From NCBI RefSeq assembly GCF_047663525.1, contig NC_092621.1:78420501-78484500 (forward strand): a stretch of DNA of 64,000 nucleotides, given 5' to 3'. This DNA comes from Anas platyrhynchos. Taxonomy: Eukaryota; Chordata; Aves; Anseriformes; Anatidae. The notes below the pieces were generated by a model. The model had not been told where the DNA came from and made no database searches. It worked only from the letters and a program-made list of their open reading frames with translations. The position numbers and the translations under genes are program-made. This document shows, piece by piece, positions 38,301-48,885 of this stretch; position 1 is the stretch's first letter, and the number at the start of each line of letters is the position of its first letter.

Positions 38301-41300
38301 CGGCTGAAGGAGCTGGGCTTGTTCAGCCTAGAGAAGAGGAGGCTCAGGGGTGACCTTATTGCTCTGTATAAGTACATTAAAGGAGGCTGTAGAGAGGTGG
38401 GGGTTGGCCTGTTCTCCCATGTGCCTGGTGACAGGACGAGGGGGAATGGGCTAAAGTTATGCCCGGGGAGTTTTAGGTTAGATGTTAGGAAGAATTTCTT
38501 TACTGAAAGGGTTGTGAGGCACTGGAACGGGCTGCCCAGGGAGGTGGTGGAGTCACCATCCCTGGAAGTCTTCAAAAGACGTTTAGATGTAGAGCTTAGG
38601 GATATGGTTTAGTGGGGACTGTTAGTGTTAGGTTAGAGGTTGGACTCGATGATCTTGAGGTCTCTTCCAACCTAGAAATTCTGTGATTCTGTGATTCTGT
38701 GATTTTACAGAAATTCTGGCTGCATTAAGTATTCTCGTATATTTGTGTTGCGGAATCTGCCAAAGCAACTCCATTTTCCTCAGAAAAACTCCAGCAGTTT
38801 GATTAATTGGTTTTTCGACTTGGACTTCATACTTGATGCAAGAAGAAAGCTTATTTGACTGTGTGGGGTTCACAGTTGTGAAAGTATTAATAAAAACATG
38901 TTGCTGAAGGTAGTATGTCTTTGGAAATACACAGGAAACACATACATTAAATCATAAAGGCAACTGTAACTGTCCCTCTCCAAAGAACTTGAGCAGGAGT
39001 TAAAATCCATCTGTAGCCTTCTCCTCCAAAAAGTGGTTCAGTAATGACAGAAAATCGCTTTTTTCGTCTGATTTTCACTTTTTTTGTCTCATCAGGCTCC
39101 CTTCAGGTTTTCCCTAGCTCAGTACCATTGCAGATTTATTTTGATTATTTAAGAAAATGCAGGAGAGCAGAGATAGTTGCACTTTTAGAGTCATTCTCCA
39201 GCACCCGCTACAGACAGAAGTAGGCTGTTTGATCCTCAGCACACTTAGTGATAGGAGTCCTTCTCTGTGTTTTACTGCAAAGTTGTAGGAACTTTCCTAA
39301 GTTAACATCAGTAGGATGACTTGACTTCTGTTTGTAATATGTCACCTGTCCCAGGTAATAAACTATGCTGTGCCCACTAAGACGGAAGGCGCTTTTAAAA
39401 AGCTTTTTGGATATGACAGCTTTTACAGCAAGCACATTCCTTTCACCAGCCATTTTGCCCCATCTGAAGATTTTTTTGATTATCACTTCTCTGTAACCAA
39501 TACCAGTCCTATTCCTTAAAGACTGTTTTTATGAAGTGGCTGCACTAGTAGAAATGTTGTGACCCACATCAGTAGAAAGGAGAAGCAGTACACAGTTAGT
39601 ATTCTAGCAGCTTTATTACTATCATCTGTGCCTTCCAACGGGATGATAGAAATTCCTGGTGTAATTGAAATTCCTTAATGCTGCTTCTGCAACACAGCGG
39701 TGCCATAATAATGGAGTTCCTGTTGCAGTAATTCCATTATTAGGGGAAAATCTGTAAGAAGAAGGAAACAGAGAGAGATGTTTGGAACATGGTTCTTGTA
39801 ACAGCTGTTGCTGTCCTGTTGCCTTTGCAAGTACCATTACTGGACCTTGTAATCACAACACGCATATGCTCATCTGACTTCACTGCTCAGGCTTAATGTC
39901 CCCCTAGCCCTCATTCATAAAAACATTACTTGCTTTTTACACCCAAACTGGAGCGTGTGTGTAATCGAAGCATGAAGTCTTCCTTTGACCTCAAGTTCAA
40001 CGTGCTTTGGGTTCCACGTGTGCAGTTATTGTTGTGGTCGTGGGACATAGAGTCAATCTGAAGAGAAAAATTATATTGCTGTCTTTCTGAATAAGAAGAG
40101 TTTGATTTTATTGACAAGTAAGTTACTACTGGTGTGTATAAAAAATAAGGAATGAAAAAGGAGGTTGTGAATTCAAGGCCATAAAATACTTGTAGCATCA
40201 TAACCCTGTGTGAAGGATTTTTACTTAAGAGTAGGCATTTATTTCAGTAAGTGGGGTTAAAAGTTGGTGAAAAGGGAAGGGCCTGCAGCTTCCTTATTCA
40301 TTGCATCACTGTTTCCATTTTCTTGAATGGAAGAGATTATGGAGGTCACGATTTATTAATCCTACCTTATTTTTCTGACCTGATGATTGGGATTGCAAAC
40401 ACTGCTGGGAAAATACCTGGAGATGGTAGGTGCTGGATGTGGTGTTTGGTGGCAGTATCCTGCATGAAAGTTTTGACACCCCTCCGTGATGATATTTGTA
40501 AAAGAACATCATGCAGACTGGATCGGGGCAGAGTAAGTTTTAGGTACAAATCCCTTGCACTATGGTAAACGGAGAGGCCATAAATGTTATGATGTACGAT
40601 CTAAGGCAGGTTAATGTAGCACTGGAGAAAATAGAAGCCATTACGACTGGGTGAGCTCCAGTTATGACAGAGAAGATAAATGGTGCTGTTACAGGAGATG
40701 TACTGACAACAAAATACCTGCTGGCTGGCAAAGAGAATAGCGGAGCACAGCACAGCTACCTACAGGCAATTACCCGATACCTGAAGTAATGTTTATTTTT
40801 AATTCAAATCTGACTTGGGTAGTATTTCCTACGCGCACTGATAGGTAAAGTGACATACCCCAACCTGATGGAAGTTTTGTATTTGATTGTATGTGCACGT
40901 CAGAGCCACCCATTTTTTGCCACTATTCAGACTCATCTCTGACATTTCACTGCATTACAGGCAGTGCTCAGGGCCGGAGATGAAGCTAGTCTTAACCCCT
41001 TACACCTCATGGCCTTGCGAGGACAGCCCAGTTACATCAGTAAATGGGGGCAGAACGGGTGAAGGACAGTTGGTCGAGTACTGGCATCCCTGACAGGCTT
41101 TATGAAAACAGGCCTCTCTGTGCCACACAGAAGAAGCTGCTGCCAAACTGAAATGTTTCCTCATCCTCAGGGAGCCTGTGGCATTCCTTTGGTCGTTGTT
41201 GTTGCTGAGGGTTTGGGCACACTAACAAAAACCTCAGTGAAAGAGGTTTACATACAGAAGCTGTTACGCTCCTCAGTCATGTGTAGCGTCCCTACACAGA

Positions 41301-44300
41301 ACTAAATTCATTATCAAACTACCAGTGAAACATTTCACATCTCTTACGTGGTTTTGTGAGAGAAGCTGAGGCAACAGGGACAGAAACGGGTGCAGATCGT
41401 CCTTTCAAGTCGTTCTTGATGTCACCTAAAAAAGCTGTCTTCCTACAGAAAGGAAATGGAGCTTGCATATTCACTGGAGCTGGTTGCGGCCTGTAAAAAC
41501 TTGATTTCCAATGAAAGTTGGGTCAGGCTCAAGAGATACGCAGGTGTGTGACGGACGCCAGTGTCAAGTGCTGATCAGCACTGTGAGCCAGCGTGGGGAT
41601 GGCAACAAGAAAATAAAGCAGCTGATTTCAAATTAACTATCCGAGCATTTCTGTCCGGAAGAGTTGAGAGCAACCTGTAAATGGGTTCTTTCTGTACAAT
41701 GCCAGCGAGTAATTGCTAGGATTGAATTGAAAGTCACACACGTTTCTCTGTAAAAGGCATTGCTATGACCAATTAAGAACGAGGAAACTCTTTTTTCTAC
41801 CTAAAGTGGTCTTTTTTAATTTTTTTATTTTTTCATGAAACCTCAATAGGACTTTATGGTTTTCCCAAAAGGGACGCACAGATGAGCCTAGCTGAAGGCT
41901 AGTATTGTTGTCCCAGCATTTTGCCAGGATACATTTCACTGCCTGTGGAGTATCTTTATTCCAACAGATGACTGTGGCAGGTACTAAACAGGTTTCTGGA
42001 GCTGATGCAGCACTAGCTCCTTCGTTCTCATGAAGTTCACTTTGGACAGTGTTTGAGAAGGACTCGGGAGTGATCATACTGCAGATTCGCAGCCCTCTCT
42101 CAGGGCATACCATGAGTGACAGAAGTGCACCTTTCTTGCTTCTCCTGATGGAGCACCTCAGCGCAGACCCCTGGGGTGGCAAGATAAGCCACTGCCTTCA
42201 GTTCTGGACTCATCTGCAGTGATGACCAACAAGGGCACTAATTAATGCTGGTTTGACTGACAATTGCATGTAAGCTGTACTACAATAGTGAGTTCTAGCT
42301 ACTGCAAGCCCGGGCTGAAATCTGAACTGGTGACCTGGCAATAAAAATTCTCTATAGCCCAGTATCAATTCTGAAGTCATTCAGAGCTTTGATAACTCTT
42401 TTTTTTTTTTTTTTTGGCAGCTGTCCGGTACTTCCAACGGCTCTCCCCCGTGCCTAAGCCATTTCCCTCCTTAGAAACTCCTGCTTGGCTCAGGAGATCT
42501 TTCAATCTCTCCTGTTTTTGTGTACTTCCTGTCAGACGTACAGAGCACGACATATTCCCATCTTTTGGGTTTTGAATGTTTCTGAAAAGTGTAGCATTCT
42601 TGCAGTTCCATTCCTTTCCTTTGAGGTGAAAAAGACAAGTGGATTCAATCAGCTTCTTGAAAAATTCCCATTTTATACACAACTATTTTCTTGACACCAT
42701 ATTTGCTAAGGATCTGTGTAATACCTAAATTTCATGGATTAGAGGTAAACAAATAAGTGACAGTCTTCAGCTTGCCTAAGTGAAAGCCAAAACAGCTCTC
42801 TGTGAATGTGCAGCTGTAGTGCACGTGCCATGCCCACAGCCTCACCAAGAAGCAGCACAAGTTTCAATGAACCCCTGGGTCACTTCATTGCTGCCATTCA
42901 AAATTAGGTGGATCACACTGAAATCTGCACTGCTCTGGCACTGGTGTTGCTTCAGAAGAGCACGGAGGAGGGTTTGACTAATCCAAACCAAGTGTCCTCA
43001 GAGTATTTCTATCAACTCTGAAGCCGGTGGCTGGGTCCTGTCGCAGAAACCTCTCCCTTTACATCTGCTGGATTAGGAGGGGAATAAAGCGCCTTTCCAC
43101 TGTTCGAGAAGAGTGGAAGAGATGCTGCAGGGAGTTTGAAGTTGAGTGGATTTCACCACTGTCACATGCTCAGGAGTCTTAACTTTGCACTAAAGATGGG
43201 ATCAAGGGTATTACACTTCTGAAAAACTGGGGAGCAATACACTTTGCTTTTTCATACAGACATGTAATTGTTAGTGTTTGGGATTTTTTTCAGTCTCACT
43301 CCGTTGTGTTGTAAGGAGAGGAAGAACTAAAAGAAGAAAGATGAATAAGCTATTTAAAAAATCGTCTCTGGCTGCCGTTGGCTGTCATTCATCGGAGGTT
43401 TGCTATAGCAAGAACTGCAGGATAGGATGAAATACCAGGTCATGGGATGGTTGGGATTGACTTCAGGCTGAACATTCATCTTTGGAAATCATCCTTGTTC
43501 TTTTCTTGCAGTGCTAAGACATTCAAAGCCCAGCGGATCTTCTGCGTTCTCTTTGGGGCTGTGTATTATCTCTTCAGACTTTTTCTTCACGTAGGGGAAT
43601 TGCTCAGCTTGCTGCTTGATGTACTTTGTTTTGTTTGGTTTGGCTTAATAGTTTTGTAAATACTGTTAACTATCTGTTTTTACTGTCTTTGAGGAATACC
43701 ATTGGCACAACCTATGTATTTTGTAGAATTGCTTAGAGATCTGAGATGATTTAAACTAGCAGATAATTTGAATGGATCTTTTATTCAAACTGTTAGCTTT
43801 TCTCAATGGCAAACAGCATCAGTTCACTGTTACCAACAGCAGATGGTAGCATTCATGGGTAAGTTATCTGTTTGCACTGTGATGTAAAAACACAGCTTTC
43901 TGAACATTATTTCTGTATGTTGTGAAGCATCTGGAAGTTTTAAAAAGTTCTCCTAGACACAAAAGGATTGATCCTTATGAGTGTGTTTTTAGCATGAGAA
44001 CCAAGTGTCCTTTAACTGCAAGAGACACTGTGATTGATATAGGATATGTCCTCTTTGCTGAAGGTGACAGGCCAGGATTTGTCTTCATTTGTTAGCAGGG
44101 GGTTGGGAAAGGAGTTTTTACTGTATTGTAAGAAGATTTAGCGGTCCTCCTCTCTTCAGTGCAGGCAATTTGCTAAATCCTAAGACAAAATGCAGCCACA
44201 GAACCAGGAGGCTCTGGCTGCAGTTATATCAGCCTGGACAAAGGGATTATGTCTTGGAGACTAAGATTAGTATAGTTTCTTCTTGGCCAACCATAGTAGA

Positions 44301-46015
44301 GCCACCACAAGAAGTGCAGCTAAGGAAAAAGGCCTTTACCCAGAATAAAACACCCAGTCCTCACAGTAAGTCTCTGCCAAGGCTCTGGCTGTGGCAGTCT
44401 GTGCTCGGCTGCAAGCAGGCTGTGCTAGCCTTCCACGTCGGGCATCTTTCTCGCCTGGAACCACTCTCTGGCTGTTCCCTGCTGTGCTGCACTAAGTGCT
44501 TTTCCCCTTCCTGAGTGTGGGGATGAGGTAGGATTTGTTGATTTTGGTGCAGAAGCAGCAGCAGTGACCTCAGCAGCATTAAAGGAAAATCAGTTCCCCG
44601 GGGCACAGTGCGTGAGGCAGATGTGCTGATCTCTTGGTATCACTGATGCAAGAGCAGATGAGATCACTGTTAGGGCTGTGCATGGAGTGCAGGTTTGATT
44701 CAGTCAGTGCACGTACTTAGTTTCAGTGCCTGTTGGAGAAGAAAGTGAAAGCGTTGTGCGGCATCAGATTGAGTTTTCAACAGCACTCCGTGCGGTGTGA
44801 GGGTGGAAAGGAACACACAAAGCCTTAGCAAAGCCTTGTAGGGAGTGTGTATGGCTGCAAACTTAATTGTCACTATATGGCTTTTTTTTTTTTTTCCTGC
44901 AGGACAGTTTTGATTGGGCTCTTGGCAAACAACTGTGTTTCAGGATACTTTTTTTTTTTTTTTTTCCATAGAATAGCCTAATGTGAGGATATGCCATCTA
45001 GTGGAAGTTAAAGCCACCCTGAGGGCTCTTCCTCCATTCCTGCTTCCTCTCACAAGCTCTGCATTAAACTCCATTTATTTCTCAGCACCTGTTTGACAAG
45101 ACTGTAATTCCAGCTGCTTTTGAAAACTTTTACATTTGAACTAAACTGTGGCATTGCCTGCTTGGTGCTTTTATTTCTCTTTTTAGATAAGAAAATATGC
45201 TGTCAAGTATTGATATGTCAGCGACTGCTTGTAGAAAAACAATGTGAATTGAGAAAAATTGCATCAAGCATTAAGTGGACACTGCTTTGTCTGTTTCAAG
45301 TGTAAACAATATATTTTCTGTTTTCTTCCTGCATAGTAAAACAACTGATTTTCCCTCTTAGGAGCACCCGTTACTTGGGCAACCATTTTTTGTTCTACAC
45401 CCCTGCCGGACTAATGAATTCATGTCCTCTGTACTGGCCAGCTCACGGAAACAGAACAGGTAAGAAACACTACTGTGCTTTGCAAGGCTTGCTGTGGTGC
45501 AGGCAAAATAAGTCAGCTAGGAAGTGAACATCATCAAAATAACTTCCTTTATCCAAACAGAAAGGGATTCTGTACTGTCACTTAAGCGCTGAAAGCTGAA
45601 GTACGCTTGATGTAGATAAAGTAAGGGAATGGCCCCACTTGAAGTTGTTTTTCTTTTCTTTTCTTTTCTTTTCTTTTCTTTTCTTTTCTTTTCTTTTCTT
45701 TTCTTTTCTTTTCTTTTCTTTTCTTTTCTTTTCTTTTCTTTTCTTTTCTTTTCTTTTCTTTTCTTTTCTTTTCTTTTCTTTTCTTTTCTTTTCTTTTCTT
45801 TTCTTTTCTTTTTATTTCTGTGACTGTCAACTGTATCAGCAATGCAGAAAAGTTGGGTAAGATGTTTATGTATTTTTCTGTCCTTTTCTAGACACACAAA
45901 TTACATTATATTGTGGCTGAGTACTGTAGGCCCGGTTGTGGGTCTAAATCTACCTTTGAGTTATGCAAAACTAGGACTGGAGCAGAATGTAAGTGCTGAA
46001 TTAAAGGAAAGGTAA
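17203..46015 (+). CDS. ATG10: ATG10, E2-like ATG12-conjugating enzyme (3' part of gene, four exons)
   Basis: ATG10 takes activated ATG12 from the E1-like enzyme ATG7 and transfers it to ATG5 in the cytosol; the ATG12-ATG5 conjugate then supports ATG8 lipidation and autophagosome growth. Four exons join in frame at 17203-17332, 25390-25487, 45362-45459 and 45892-46012, giving 149 codons before a TAA at 46013. The product contains the family's core strings [17 protein letters not shown], the catalytic HPC motif (cysteine codon 45404-45406) and [15 protein letters not shown]. All junctions are GT-AG and the phases match. Human ATG10 has about 220 residues, so roughly the first 70-80 residues are encoded upstream; I searched 1-17202 for those exons and saw none. 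The C-terminus after the YAK string differs from human. The gene carries a young CR1 in its largest intron. Identity is recognised from family knowledge and is near certain; the exact 3' end is less sure. Confidence 0.97.
22540..23086 (+). mobile_element. CR1 LINE fragment, old, 5'-truncated (copy 1)
   Basis: Read on the + strand, this is the 3' end of a CR1 non-LTR retrotransposon. It starts in the C-terminal part of ORF2 (text equivalent to the VRPHLE region near 22645) and runs through the [11 protein letters not shown] region near 22785. It passes the block encoding [20 protein letters not shown] (about 22949-23008) and ends with the tail ATTCTGTGATTATATGAT. Frames are broken by several indels, so it is a dead and rather old copy. 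CR1 is the main LINE of birds and is typically truncated at the 5' end without target-site duplication. Confidence 0.95.
24259..24288 (+). repeat. 15-bp tandem duplication (two copies)
   Basis: The unit AACTATTTCCTCCTA is present at 24259-24273 and again at 24274-24288, identical. It is a short local duplication in intron sequence. Confidence 0.95.
25390..25487 (+). CDS. ATG10: ATG10 exon b (DGRPLTL ... TITQQ)
   Basis: The acceptor is CTACCACAG ending at 25389 and the donor is GTGAGA from 25488. The 98-nt exon completes the split Asp codon and encodes [11 protein letters not shown] through GPWDTITQQ, ending in phase 0. This is the most conserved stretch of vertebrate ATG10 after the active site. 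At 98 nt it is not a multiple of three, so skipping it would shift the frame. The nearest CR1 copies on each side (22.5 kb, + and 29.9 kb, -) point in opposite directions. Confidence 0.96.
28345..28380 (+). repeat. TTTTG-type simple repeat and T run
   Basis: Successive GTTTT units end in a run of T. It is simple low-complexity DNA inside the ATG10 intron. Confidence 0.9.
29924..30478 (-). mobile_element. CR1 LINE fragment, 5'-truncated (copy 2, reverse)
   Basis: On the - strand the fragment starts within ORF2 at about 30478 and stays open to 30116 over the conserved strings [34 protein letters not shown] and [20 protein letters not shown]. It then degrades and ends at the CR1 3' terminus at 29924, where the + strand begins GAATCATAGAATCATT. 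It keeps a readable C-terminal frame of about 110 codons, so it is younger than copy 1 but is still only the last half kilobase. It lies antisense to ATG10. Confidence 0.96.
30480..30958 (-). other. Unassigned hydrophobic open frame behind an acceptor-like site
   Basis: On the - strand a pyrimidine tract ending in TTTGTTTCAG (AG at 30960-30959) is followed by an open frame. It runs through unique sequence and on into the neighbouring CR1, with the stop at 30216. The non-CR1 part encodes a strongly hydrophobic, possibly multi-spanning segment (for example [14 protein letters not shown], then [18 protein letters not shown]). I do not recognise the family. Chance openness of AT-rich intron DNA is the main alternative; a relic exon of a membrane protein, cut by the CR1 insertion, is the other. 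No matching donor or second exon was found. Confidence 0.2.
37636..38704 (+). mobile_element. CR1 LINE copy, young, 5'-truncated, ORF2 3' part open (copy 3)
   Basis: From about 37640 the sequence is the 3' third of a CR1 element: the reverse-transcriptase palm and C-terminal part of ORF2, a short 3' UTR and the terminal ATTCTGTG repeats at 38678-38701. The open frame runs 329 codons to a TAG at 38610-38612 with no internal stop. It contains [11 protein letters not shown] (palm), the catalytic FADDTK motif (the F/YADD box), and the CR1-typical [19 protein letters not shown] and NGLPREVV blocks. The endonuclease and N-terminal RT parts are missing, so the copy cannot move by itself. It is inserted in sense orientation in the ATG10 intron. 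The preserved frame marks it as the youngest of the three copies. Confidence 0.98.
38678..38701 (+). repeat. CR1 3'-terminal octamer repeats
   Basis: Three copies of ATTCTGTG in a row form the end of CR1 copy 3. CR1 elements end in such short direct repeats instead of a poly(A) tail; the reverse transcriptase recognises this end when priming. Confidence 0.97.
44993..45005 (-). promoter_or_regulatory. CTCF-like motif
   Basis: On the - strand the sequence reads TCCACTAGATGGC, close to the core of the CTCF motif (CCACTAGATGGCA form). It lies 360 bp upstream of ATG10 exon c. A weaker relative in the same orientation lies at 52306-52324. Sequence match alone is not proof of binding. Confidence 0.3.
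45362..45459 (+). CDS. ATG10: ATG10 exon c (active-site cysteine)
   Basis: The acceptor TTCCCTCTTAG ends at 45361 and the donor GTAAGA starts at 45460. The exon encodes [21 protein letters not shown] and a short hydrophilic tail. The cysteine in HPC (codon 45404-45406) corresponds to the ATG12-thioester cysteine known from ATG10. The exon leaves two bases, AG, that complete an arginine codon with the next exon. Its length of 98 nt equals exon b. Confidence 0.97.
45460..45891 (+). other. ATG10 last intron, with pyrimidine microsatellite
   Basis: A short 432-bp intron between the active-site exon and the last exon. More than a third of it is the TTTTC array described separately. The stretch between the array and the acceptor (45814-45891) has a normal-looking CTTTTCTAG 3' end. 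Confidence 0.95.
45649..45808 (+). repeat. (TTTTC)32 microsatellite
   Basis: Thirty-two perfect TTTTC units without interruption, preceded by an extra T and followed by TTTTTATTT. The purine strand reads AAAAG. It ends 84 bp upstream of the exon boundary of the ATG10 last exon. The long ORFs of repeated FLFFS or KRKEK type in this stretch are produced by the repeat and are not genes. Confidence 0.99.
45892..46015 (+). CDS. ATG10: ATG10 last coding exon and stop
   Basis: The acceptor CCTTTTCTAG ends at 45891. After completing an Arg codon, the exon encodes [18 protein letters not shown], then NLPLSYAK, then a bird-specific tail [14 protein letters not shown], and stops at TAA (46013-46015). 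The first part matches the ATG10 C-terminus; the tail does not match the human ending, which is normal variation or an alternative end. Two sequences inside the exon look like splice donors: GTAAGT at 45989 and GGTAAGA at 46011, the latter overlapping the stop codon. A longer isoform cannot be excluded. Confidence 0.9.
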
Positions 46016-46431
46016 GATAAAATTACATCACCATTTTTCTCTCCTGTCCTCCCACAAAATTTTAAGAGATCAGAATTGTCAAAACATTATCTTTGCCTTT
46101 GGAGCTCTTCAAATTCATTTGGGACTCACCGTCAGATATTTTGCTTACATGGCTGCCTTACTGCCTTTCCTGCTTCGCAGTGAAAATGTACGCAGAGGGA
46201 GGTGTGTTTGGCACATTGCTGACAGCCTTCCTGACTGTCAGAAGGTCCCTGGTAGGGAGGTCTCTCTCAGGTGTGTAAGAGCATTTTGTGGTGGTCCCTC
46301 CAGCACGTGGTTGATGGTGTGATCTAGAAAAACTGCTGCAGTAACTTTCAGTTTCATCCCTTCTTTTTTTTTTTTTTTCTGTTTGATATCTCCTCTTCAG
46401 ACCCACGAATTGAAGGACAGCTGATGGTTAG

Positions 46432-46486
46432 CAGTAGTAAACTACTGTAGTAGTGTAGGAAGTCTACTACTGTAGACTTCCCTACA
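46432..46486 (+). other. Paired hairpins in probable ATG10 3' UTR
   Basis: Two inverted repeats sit side by side. The first is CAGTAGT/ACTACTG around two bases (46432-46447). The second pairs TGTAGGAAGTCTAC (46454-46467) with GTAGACTTCCCTACA (46472-46486), which is 14 base pairs with one bulged C and a four-base loop TACT. They begin about 415 bases after the ATG10 stop codon. The stem would form equally well in DNA as a small cruciform. Confidence 0.9.
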
Positions 46487-48879
46487 GAAGAAACCAAACA
46501 CAGACGAGAGGAATCCTACCTGCTTGGTAAGCAATACAGCGTGGAAAAACAACTGTTCATGGCTCTTTCTTTGTCAAGAGCATGTCTGGTTACAGCTGAA
46601 GACCTAGGAGCTGGATGCAGTTGTGACAACTCACAAGCACCACCAAGACCCATGATAGCACTGACCCTTTGAAGTCACTCACTTCCTTTCTCTGTTTTAC
46701 TGAGACTGTGGCCTTAATAGAACTGCACACAAATGCAGAAACTATTACAGAGTTGAAATACTGCATTTGGATCTTCTAAACTTACCTACTGACAGTCACA
46801 TCTCTAGAAAATCCACACCATGTGTGAGGATATGTACAGCAAAGTACTTGCAGGATGTGGTTTTAGCTTCCAGCAATCGGTGTATGGGCTGAGCCTGCTT
46901 TGCCTTGGGATCATCTTCTCCATCACAGCCTAACACATGGACCCTCCTCATATTCCACACCACACACATAGCATATCTCAATCCTACGGCTGAGTAACAC
47001 TGAGAAAATGTGTATGTCATGCTTCAGGGAGCAAACAGGATCAGGAGTCTACGAACAGGGTACTTACAGCCTACATCTGACTAAGCAGGTGTGGTTCTAG
47101 AGTTCAAGGTGCCTAATGCTATCATATGAGAACATCTGGCCTGTCCCTGCTTCACTGCCTCCGAAGGAAGCTTTGCCATACCCTGAGGGAGCAACTGTTG
47201 TAGTCAATTAGTATTTCTGATTGTACTAGTCATCGTTTACACGTTTAGTCCCTATCCTGCAGCCTTTGTGCAAGCCTCCCCTGACAGCTGTTGAAGTTTG
47301 AGCAAGGAGGAATCGCATAGAAGTGCAATCAGCGAGAAACAGATTAGATGTAACTTCCATACAAGCCATCTTGGACTCCTTCCCAATCACATTTTATGTG
47401 TGGTATAAAACAGACCACAAGTCCTAAGCAGTTGAGATGGAATTACGGATTTTACTGTATATGTTCAGCAATATGTCACTTACATACAGAGCCCAACGTA
47501 TGCCACATCAGAGCTGTAGATGTAAGCTGCATCGGATTTCAAATTCTAGGTTTTCAGATATTTTGATTGGTTGCATATTTTTAACTTGCATCACATGTTA
47601 TTGGTGGATTGAAATATAGTACACCCTTTGCAATTCCACTGGTGCACAGTTCTTTTGCCAATAATTTGGAATTAGTAATGAAAGCACATCGTTTATCCCA
47701 TTCTGGATCCTAACAATCTGAAAGCCGGTTTTCCCATGAAAGATCTGTAAAATCTGGACTTCCATTCCTGTACTTTGACAGCATCTACATTGCCTTGCTT
47801 CACACTTTTGGCAACATATGCTTGATAACTCCATCCACGGCCCATTTTCAAACTTAAGGAAGATTTGCCCAGGAGGGAAAACAAGCAGCAGATAGGAGCA
47901 GTTGTGAGAGCCATTAAATGCTCATCCTGCTCTGCGTCATTATTTGTGATGCAGTGGAACAGAGGGGTGAAAACAATCAGCTTTTTCTCACCTGCCCAGC
48001 ATTGCTGGCCAGCTCTGTGCCAGCTTCTGCTGCCTCTGCCCACCATAGTGACAAACTCAGCCTGCCCTGGCTAATCCTTCGGACCTTTGTTCTTGGTATA
48101 ACTCAGAACCAGCCCCAGGCAGCATTATTTCAGCCAGGGTCTGAATTAGCTCCTGCTGTCCTTAGGATCAGGGAACTGGAAAGAATTGATGGAACGTTTC
48201 ATGCAAACCATCAGCACTGAATGCTGCATCAGCGTATCTGAGGATCGCTTAATGCTCATTTTCCCGCAGCATCACAGATGTTACCTGGTACTGCACTGAA
48301 GGTCAGATATACAGAAGAAATTCCACTGCTGAATAGCATGAAAACCAGAATGCAATCCTGGACACCGAGTGGTTTTGGAACAACCTACGGATGCTAGTTT
48401 TAATGTTTTCATACTCTGGACAAGAACCTTTCCTTGATAAAAGAAATGGAAAGAGCCTTGAACATCCTTGAGTATCATTTCCAGTAGTCGTTGTGAGGCA
48501 GTGAGACACGTCAGCTGCTGAGATGCCGCTGTGCAGTTTACAAGCGTAGTTTCACAGACATTTTGTAGAGACCAGCTCTTGCTGTTTCTGCTTCCAAAGC
48601 AGAAACTGTGGTGCAATGCTACTGTTTGAAACAGGCTTTGACCAGTCAGGTTTCTTCACTGTCGTCAGCAAGACTGCTTATTGCAAGTCTGTTAAGTATC
48701 GGTCCTCTGCTCAGAACATCAGCATCTCTCCCATCTGCGTGATACCGTGCACTGGACTTGGTACCTAAACAGACTGTAATTGCAGACAAACAGAAGCATG
48801 AAATGTCTGGGAGAATAAACCCCTTTTCCACCCCATCAGCCTTACATTGCACCCTAATCTTCTTTTATTCAGTGATTGC

Positions 48880-48885
48880 AATAAA
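48880..48885 (+). terminator. Candidate ATG10 poly(A) signal
   Basis: AATAAA here is followed within about ten bases by a GT-rich stretch (GATGTGTATGT), the usual downstream element. Other AATAAA copies lie at 48814 and 48909-48918. If used, the ATG10 3' UTR would be about 2.9 kb. No earlier canonical AATAAA was noticed after the stop codon. Confidence 0.35.

Larger units (their letters stand above)
25488..45361 (+). other. ATG10 large intron between exons b and c
   Basis: About 19.9 kb. It contains two CR1 copies in opposite orientation (29.92-30.48 kb on -, 37.64-38.70 kb on +), an unassigned hydrophobic open frame on the - strand beside the first of these, a TTTTG-rich tract at 28345-28378 and many T or A homopolymers. 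A CTCF-like motif lies near its 3' end at 44993. Elsewhere I see no recognised gene; ORFs such as 34827-35231 and 44089-44514 show no family signature. Confidence 0.85.

Noticed and set aside
37637..38575. Antisense ORFs over CR1 copy 3
   Set aside because: They are shadows of the CR1 ORF2 frame on the other strand.
44089..44514. 141-codon + strand ORF
   Set aside because: It has no domain or clear start, and the sequence looks like ordinary intron.
45517..45897. ORFs of repeated KRKEK or FLFFS residues
   Set aside because: They are direct translations of the TTTTC microsatellite.
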